From assembly GCF_040719375.1 (NCBI RefSeq), contig NZ_JBFDTP010000002.1:2905001-2969000 (forward strand): 64,000 bases of DNA. Reading direction: 5' to 3'. This DNA is from Clostridium sp. AN503. Lineage in GTDB: Bacteria; Bacillota; Clostridia; Lachnospirales; Lachnospiraceae. Position numbers and translations under genes: made by a program. The notes under the pieces are model-generated. The model worked only from the letters and a program-made list of their open reading frames with translations. It did no database searches and had not been told where the DNA came from. Within the stretch, counting starts at the first letter, position 1; each line of letters opens with the position of its first letter. Below are positions 59,287-64,000 of this stretch, piece by piece.

Positions 59287-60708
59287 ATGAATCATTCTAA
59301 TAACTATCTGGCGGAGGAAAAGATCGGAAAGCTGATGCTGAAATTCTCCATTCCCTGCATCATGTCACTGCTGGTGGCGTCCCTTTACAATATCGTTGAT
59401 CAGATCTTCATCGGCCAGAGGATCGGATATCTGGGAAACGGGGCCACCAACGTGGTATTCCCGGTTACGGTCATCGCCCTGGCATTTGCCCTGCTTGTCG
59501 GGGACGGCTGTGCGGCCTTCCTAAGCATCTGCCAGGGCAGAAGGGACCCGGAAAGCGCCCACAAAAGCGTTGGAAATGCCATCACTGTCATACTGGTGAT
59601 CAGCATCCTGTTTCTCCTGGCGCTGGCATTCTTTCGCGATACATTCCTGACCGCCTTCGGCGCGACAGAGAATAACCGCGCCTATGCCACAGAATACTAT
59701 AACTTCATTATTCCCGGCATTCCGTTTTACATGTTTGCCAATGGGATGAGTTCCATCATCCGCGCAGACGGCAATCCCCGGTTTGCCATGTTATCCACAC
59801 TTGCGGGCGCAGTCATCAACGTCATTCTGGACCCGATCGCGATCTTTGTACTGGGCTGGGGCATGATGGGCGCAGCCCTCGCCACCATTGCCGGACAGAT
59901 CGTATCTGCCCTGCTTGCCGTATGGTATCTGACCCACTCGTCATCCTTTAAGCTGTTAAACACCAGCTTCCGTCCTGCAGGCAGCATTTTAAAGCGTTTT
60001 CTGCCGTTAGGTACCAGCAGCTTTTTAACACAGCTCTCCATCATCGTGATCATGGCCGTCATGAACAACACCCTGGTCTCTTATGGCGCGCAGAGCAAAT
60101 ACGGAGCCGATATCCCTCTGACCGTGGTAGGGATCGTCATGAAAATATTTCAGATCGTCATTGCATTTGTAGTGGGGATCGCCGCCGGCAGCCAGCCGAT
60201 CATCGGCTTCAATTATGGCGCAAAGAAATATCACCGGGTAAAAGAGATCTATTTGAAAATGATCCTGGCAGAAGGGGTGATCGGGGTCGTCTCCACCATG
60301 TTATTTGAGTGCTTCCCCATGCAGATCATCGGGATCTTCGGAAGCGAGAGCGCGCTTTACAACGAGTATGCCGTCCTGTCCTTCCGGATCTTTCTGAGCA
60401 CGATCCTGCTCTGCTGCATTCAAAAATCCACCAGCATCTTTCTACAGGCCCTGGGCAGACCCTTCCTCTCCATGGGACTTTCCCTGCTGCGTGATTTCGT
60501 CATAAGTGTTCCGCTGGTACTGATCCTGCCGCGGTATCTGGGGATCACCGGACCGCTGTATTCCGCACCGGCAGCAGATATCTTATCCTTCATCGCAGTA
60601 CTGCTCATCATGCCGCGGGTACTGAATTTCAAGGAGGGGACGAAAGAAGAAACTTCAGATAAAAGCTGGAAGCCGAATCACAGCATTGCAAAAAGCATTG
60701 AGGCGTAA
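59287..60708 (+). CDS. MATE-family multidrug/toxin efflux transporter
   Basis: This 473-aa membrane protein has 12 helices in two bundles. IGKLMLKFSIPCIMSLLVASLYNIVDQIFIGQ opens the first. Further markers are NVVFPVTVIALAFALLVGDG, PGIPFYMFANGMSSIIRADGNPRFAM and the second-half FVVGIAAGSQPIIGFNYGAKK. It exports cationic or hydrophobic compounds in exchange for H+ or Na+. The ATG at 59287 has CGGAGGT upstream; longer frames run back into aroF and are not used. Confidence 0.93.
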   Translation: MNHSNNYLAEEKIGKLMLKFSIPCIMSLLVASLYNIVDQIFIGQRIGYLGNGATNVVFPVTVIALAFALLVGDGCAAFLSICQGRRDPESAHKSVGNAITVILVISILFLLALAFFRDTFLTAFGATENNRAYATEYYNFIIPGIPFYMFANGMSSIIRADGNPRFAMLSTLAGAVINVILDPIAIFVLGWGMMGAALATIAGQIVSALLAVWYLTHSSSFKLLNTSFRPAGSILKRFLPLGTSSFLTQLSIIVIMAVMNNTLVSYGAQSKYGADIPLTVVGIVMKIFQIVIAFVVGIAAGSQPIIGFNYGAKKYHRVKEIYLKMILAEGVIGVVSTMLFECFPMQIIGIFGSESALYNEYAVLSFRIFLSTILLCCIQKSTSIFLQALGRPFLSMGLSLLRDFVISVPLVLILPRYLGITGPLYSAPAADILSFIAVLLIMPRVLNFKEGTKEETSDKSWKPNHSIAKSIEA

Positions 60709-60716
60709 CTGATAAA

Positions 60717-60773
60717 ACCGGCGGGAAATTGAGCCTGTGCAGGCATGCCCCTGCTGCTCAATTCCCCACCGGT
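60717..60773. terminator. Bidirectional terminator
   Basis: ACCGGCGGG-AATTGAGC pairs with GCTCAATT-CCCCACCGGT around a short loop, between the convergent MATE and second Rpn genes. Confidence 0.75.
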
Positions 60774-60787
60774 CTTATCCTGTGTGA

Positions 60788-61045
60788 TTACGCTTTGATC
60801 CCATACTCACGGAATAGAACCGCGCGGTAGTTCTTATCCCTTGCTGCTTTCGCCAGATCTTCCATTCTGGAATCCTCAATAAGCCGTTCCGTCAGAGCTG
60901 CAAAGTTTTCCTCACCGATCTCTTTTCCGAGTTCCTTTCCGAGTTCCTTCCCAATCTTCTTTCCGATCTCCTTCCCAATTGCCTCTCCTTCTGCTTTTCC
61001 GGCAATCACCCCATCTTCAAAGATCATCTGACCGATCTGTGTCAT
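60788..61045 (-). CDS. Internal ORF RpnS-like, copy 2 (85 aa)
   Basis: Same as the ORF in copy 1: an ATG for Met227 behind AAAGGAGGA inside the large frame, giving an 85-aa C-terminal product with one extra four-residue repeat unit. It would be expected to antagonise the full-length nuclease and might cross-bind copy 1 through the repeat helix. Confidence 0.72.
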   Translation of the reverse strand: MTQIGQMIFEDGVIAGKAEGEAIGKEIGKKIGKELGKELGKEIGEENFAALTERLIEDSRMEDLAKAARDKNYRAVLFREYGIKA

Positions 61046-61723
61046 CCTCATCTCCTCCTTTATTCGGTTCTTGTATGCCTCATCGATCACCTTATCAGAG
61101 AACGTCAGGATCCCTGCAAGGGCTCTTAAGGTCTGATCCCGCTCCGGAATCCGGCGGGCAAGCTCTACGGACCGCTCGATCATGACCTGCTTATCCTGTC
61201 TGCCTTTTACAGTAAGCGGCAGGATCATAAGCTGCATCAGGTCCTCCTCGTCAAGCCGCGCTCCCACAAGAAGCTTCTCGTCCAGTCTCCTGTAGATCTC
61301 TTCTGTGTCCTGGCGGACCAGATATGCGGATTCCACCTGCAGCGTCAGGCCGCCCAGGTCATACACTTCTTCTGCCCGCTCCACATCCGCCGTATAGAGC
61401 ACCAGCATCTTGATCTTCCACACCTCATGTAAACGGTCCTGGCCTGCGTAACGCTTCAGCACTCTGGCAATGTAATTCAGATACTTAATAAAATTTTCTC
61501 TGACAAATTTTGACTCGTAATCCATGATTGCCAGAGAACCGTCCTCCAGCTGAAACAGGTTGTCGATCCGCAGCTCATTACTCTCGATCGCCGGCAGATT
61601 CGTCGGCAGGATGCCTGTAATGGACAAATGCGGCAGACCAAACACAGCCAGGTTCTTCCCAACCAGTGTTTCTCCCGTCAGCTTGGATGCGATATCCTTG
61701 TTCTGATATGCAATATCACCCAT
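60788..61723 (-). CDS. Rpn-family nuclease, copy 2
   Basis: This 311-aa protein is a close paralogue of the copy at 56813. Asp54 and the AIMDYESKF motif (Glu70, Lys72) keep the canonical D-X(n)-EXK catalytic set that copy 1 has changed to Arg. The C-terminal repeat run is one four-residue unit longer (GKEI, GKKI, GKEL, GKEL, GKEI), which explains the extra 4 aa. The internal Met227 with AAGGAGG upstream is preserved. It shares promoter type and leader with copy 1. It ends in a direct-repeat arrangement with copy 1, both on the minus strand, 3 kb apart. Confidence 0.9.
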   Translation of the reverse strand: MGDIAYQNKDIASKLTGETLVGKNLAVFGLPHLSITGILPTNLPAIESNELRIDNLFQLEDGSLAIMDYESKFVRENFIKYLNYIARVLKRYAGQDRLHEVWKIKMLVLYTADVERAEEVYDLGGLTLQVESAYLVRQDTEEIYRRLDEKLLVGARLDEEDLMQLMILPLTVKGRQDKQVMIERSVELARRIPERDQTLRALAGILTFSDKVIDEAYKNRIKEEMRMTQIGQMIFEDGVIAGKAEGEAIGKEIGKKIGKELGKELGKEIGEENFAALTERLIEDSRMEDLAKAARDKNYRAVLFREYGIKA

Positions 61724-61891
61724 ATGTATTTCTCCTTTTATTATACTTGATCTGGTACCGTTATTGCAATACTGCCCTCCTTCATTTTCTATTTAACTGT
61801 CGTTTTGAAATCTTCCGCAAATCTGCGGCATTGATAAATATAGAATTTATCAGAACCCTGCCAGATGGAATCTCCGGCGAAGATTGTGTTT
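61724..61891 (-). promoter_or_regulatory. Long 5' leader of Rpn copy 2
   Basis: It is identical to the copy 1 leader (57737-57904) over about 164 nt. The hairpins and the short 14-codon ORF are kept. Confidence 0.7.
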
Positions 61892-61920
61892 AGTATAATA
61901 TTTTTCTGTGTTACTGTCAA
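61892..61920 (-). promoter_or_regulatory. Promoter of Rpn copy 2
   Basis: TTGACA (61915-61920) and TATACT (61892-61897) are 17 bp apart on the minus strand. Confidence 0.85.
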
Positions 61921-61981
61921 TCAGTGATTTTCCTTGAATAGCACAAGCAGCAACATCACCACAGCATCAACGGCTAAGTAA

Positions 61982-62021
61982 CAACAAAGGAGGCAGCCCG
62001 CCCATCACGGCAACTGCCTCC
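61982..62021 (-). terminator. Hairpin after the mannitol dehydrogenase-family gene
   Basis: GGAGGCAG (61989-61996) pairs with CTGCCTCC (62014-62021); on the minus strand a T-rich but interrupted tract follows. It is a probable terminator. Confidence 0.6.
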
Positions 62022-62059
62022 CGCATATCATTATTTCAATTCCTTTATCCCGTCATCTA

Positions 62060-63670
62060 TCAATCCAGATACTTCTTAAGCGTCGCTCTCACAGCGCCCG
62101 CTCCGGCGATCTCCTCAAGGAACATACCCTCGATCTTTTCACCGATCCCGGCCTCATATAAGTCGATGCCAAAGATATTGGCGTTGGAAAGGATCCCCTT
62201 CAACTGCCCGGTGTAGGTCTCCGGCTTTCCAACCTCGATGCCCTCCAGGGCTTTGGTCAGCTCCGGCACCATCGGGTCAGCGGACAGCTCGAACTTCTCG
62301 CCCTTATCATCCACAGCCAGCAGATACCGGCACCATCCTGCGATAGCCAGCGGGATCGCAGTCAGCTTCTTCGCGTCGCCGTACTTCGCCACGTAAGACT
62401 TGATCGTCTCACCATAACGGATCCCTACCTTCTGGGAAGTATCCGTCGCGATACGCTGCGGCGCATCCGGCATAAACGGGTTCGGGATCCTTACGTTGAT
62501 CACCTCATCCACAAACGCCTCCGGGGAAAGGATGCCCGGATTGGTCACAACCGGCATACCCTCAACCGGCCCGATCTGATGGACTAATTTCTTCAGTTCC
62601 ACATCCTTCATCTCATCAGCGATCAGGGTGTAGCCCAGCACACAGCCATATACAGCCAGCGCCGTGTGCAGAGGATTCAAGCAGGTAGTAACCTTCATGC
62701 GCTCTACCTTGTTTACAGTGTCCCGGTCGGTCATGTAAACGCCGGCCTTTTCAAGTGCCGGGCGACCATTCGGGAACTTATCCTCGATCACTAAGTACTG
62801 CGGTCCTTCTGCATTAACAAACGGTGCAATGTAAGTTCTCTTGGAGGTAATGACCGGATCCATATCCTCCACGCCGGCTTTTTTCAGTTCCTCGCAAACG
62901 GAATCCGCCGGTCTTGGGGTAATCTTGTCGATCATGCTCCACGGGAATGCCGCCTGGCTCTCATCGGAAAGGTAAGCCACAAAGCCTGCATCCACAAAGC
63001 CCTTCTTCTCCCACTCCTTCGCCATGGTCAGGATGGAGCTCTGAAGCTTCTCGCCGTTGTGAGAGCAGTTGTCCATGGAAACCACGGAAATCGGGTATTT
63101 GCCTGCTTTATAACGCTCAAACAGCAGCGCGCACACAACCGCCATGGCTGCGCCCGGCTTCTCCGGCCCATTGTCGATATCAGACTGGATAAACGGGAAA
63201 TAATTGCCCTCGGAATTCTTCAGCGCATAGCCCTTCTCCGTGATCGTAAAGGAGATCATCTGGAGGCCCGGGTTTACAAAGATCTCTTTCAACCGGTTCC
63301 ACGCTCCGGCGTCATCAGACTGTGCCTTGATAGCCTCGGTCAGGGAGCCCAGCACTTCCTTGTCGGTGGAGCCATCCGCTTTCAGGGTCACGGCCAATAC
63401 CAGATTGTCGTATGGTTTGTAAATCTTGTCCACCACGTCAAAGTCAAAGGTCTCCACACAGGTGATGCCCTTGTCCAGTTCACCCTGGCTGATCAGCTTG
63501 TCTGCCAGGCCGCCCACAAAGATACGGAAAATATTGCCCGCTCCGAAATGCACCCATGACGGCGCTTTCCTTGTATTCTCCGCGATCGCCTCCACATCAT
63601 AAGACGGAAGTTTGATTCCTGCTGCCTCCCATGCAGCCTGTTCCTTGATTCCTGCTAATGTCAGTTTCAT
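62060..63670 (-). CDS. Mannitol dehydrogenase-family oxidoreductase (fructuronate/tagaturonate reductase-like)
   Basis: This 536-aa protein of the long-chain polyol dehydrogenase family has an N-terminal Rossmann part (WVHFGAGNIFRIFVGGL). The catalytic KxxxxxNxxH motif is KVTTCLNPLHTAL (about 340), and NCSHNGEK is another family mark. Members include UxuB fructuronate reductase, which makes mannonate, and D-arabinitol or mannitol dehydrogenases. The next gene upstream is a GntR/FCD regulator, the usual partner in hexuronate use. The ATG at 63670 is chosen with AAGGAAG about 10 bases upstream. Confidence 0.88.
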   Translation of the reverse strand: MKLTLAGIKEQAAWEAAGIKLPSYDVEAIAENTRKAPSWVHFGAGNIFRIFVGGLADKLISQGELDKGITCVETFDFDVVDKIYKPYDNLVLAVTLKADGSTDKEVLGSLTEAIKAQSDDAGAWNRLKEIFVNPGLQMISFTITEKGYALKNSEGNYFPFIQSDIDNGPEKPGAAMAVVCALLFERYKAGKYPISVVSMDNCSHNGEKLQSSILTMAKEWEKKGFVDAGFVAYLSDESQAAFPWSMIDKITPRPADSVCEELKKAGVEDMDPVITSKRTYIAPFVNAEGPQYLVIEDKFPNGRPALEKAGVYMTDRDTVNKVERMKVTTCLNPLHTALAVYGCVLGYTLIADEMKDVELKKLVHQIGPVEGMPVVTNPGILSPEAFVDEVINVRIPNPFMPDAPQRIATDTSQKVGIRYGETIKSYVAKYGDAKKLTAIPLAIAGWCRYLLAVDDKGEKFELSADPMVPELTKALEGIEVGKPETYTGQLKGILSNANIFGIDLYEAGIGEKIEGMFLEEIAGAGAVRATLKKYLD

Positions 63671-63718
63671 TCCATTCACGCTTCCTTTTTTTGATTTTAA
63701 CAACGAGTTGATATCCTT

Positions 63719-63747
63719 ATTATAGTGTAATTCAATCCTCTGTTCAA
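63719..63747 (-). promoter_or_regulatory. Promoter of the mannitol dehydrogenase-family gene
   Basis: TTGAAC (63742-63747) and TATAAT (63719-63724) are 17 bp apart on the minus strand. Confidence 0.7.
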
Positions 63748-63824
63748 ATGTATATTTTGTTAAAATGCTTGCAAATCTTGCTGCCCGGTTCTCGTGCGAT
63801 ATCCTCACCAGTCACCGCACCACC

Positions 63825-64000
63825 TCACTGACGGAAATACTGCGGATACGCTTCCCGCACTGCCGCCTCGTCCACCTGATAACGGCTTAAATGCTTCTCC
63901 ATCCACTGCTTCGCCGCGTCAGGGTCGCGGTCCCGAACCGCCTCTAAGATCCTCCGGTGGTCTTTAAGCCAGCTCTGCTCCTTCACCGTATTGACCGCCA
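63825..64000 (-). CDS. GntR/FCD-family regulator, 3' end only
   Basis: The last 58 codons of a gene entering from beyond the window end. They read HRRILEAVRDRDPDAAKQWM followed by EKHLSRYQ, the last helices of an FCD ligand domain as in FadR/UxuR-type GntR regulators. It stops at 63825 with TGA. Position next to a hexuronate-type dehydrogenase suggests a UxuR-like regulator, but the DNA-binding part is outside the window. Confidence 0.75.
   Translation of the reverse strand, partial: AVNTVKEQSWLKDHRRILEAVRDRDPDAAKQWMEKHLSRYQVDEAAVREAYPQYFRQ

Overview
The window looks like a chromosome segment of a Gram-positive anaerobe of the Lachnospiraceae type (Enterocloster/Hungatella/Clostridium cluster XIVa-like). 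The reasons are strong AGGAGG ribosome-binding sites, moderate GC with tight operons, a Tyr T-box and a TPP riboswitch, lipoprotein-type binding proteins, several TRAP/TAXI transporters and a clostridial-type allulose epimerase. The genus is inference. No rRNA, phage or complete insertion sequence was seen.

Layout. 1-6.7 kb: a frameshifted mntP, a PadR/HAAS sensor operon ending in a PHP phosphatase and a lipoprotein, a secreted protein, and a lone pseudopilin. 6.7-16.3 kb: a LacI-controlled ketose operon (AKR, FGGY kinase, DeoC, allulose/tagatose epimerase, RbsABC-type transporter, VOC protein) with a perfect 20-bp operator. 16.3-19.1 kb: an RDD protein, an XRE regulator and an unusual cassette. 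The cassette holds two paralogous micropeptide genes (36 and 45 aa, Gln/Lys-rich), each with its own promoter and terminator, around three tRNA genes (Gln-CUG, Lys-UUU, Lys-CUU) and two copies of a structured repeat. 19.1-33.4 kb: an organic-acid region (amidohydrolase, TAXI-TRAP, LarA-like racemase, MmgE/PrpD, LysR) and a YbhJ/YbhH-like aconitase/PrpF pair, separated by an AT-rich block of acetyltransferases. 33.4-38.4 kb: a DUF362 ferredoxin protein behind a MerR-type promoter, a third copy of the repeat, an RsmH paralogue and an orphan TRAP receptor. 38.4-42.5 kb: an AraC-linked TRAP DctPQM operon with a creatininase-family enzyme. 42.5-46.5 kb: a giant 295-bp inverted repeat, oleate hydratase, and T-box-controlled tyrS. 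46.5-51 kb: a TPP-riboswitch operon thiC-thiW-thiMED with a three-domain fusion. 51-56.6 kb: a RelB/YoeB toxin-antitoxin pair, AraC plus a DMT exporter, MgtE, and an oxidoreductase. 56.8-61.9 kb: two Rpn nuclease genes, each with an internal, separately startable C-terminal ORF, flanking aroF and a MATE exporter. 61.9-64 kb: a hexuronate-type mannitol dehydrogenase family enzyme and the 3' end of a GntR/FCD regulator.

The strongest candidates for new biology are the tRNA/micropeptide cassette with its covarying repeat, and the duplicated Rpn gene-within-gene loci, which share an identical 5' leader, differ by one unit in their four-residue repeat, and differ by K versus R in the nuclease motif.
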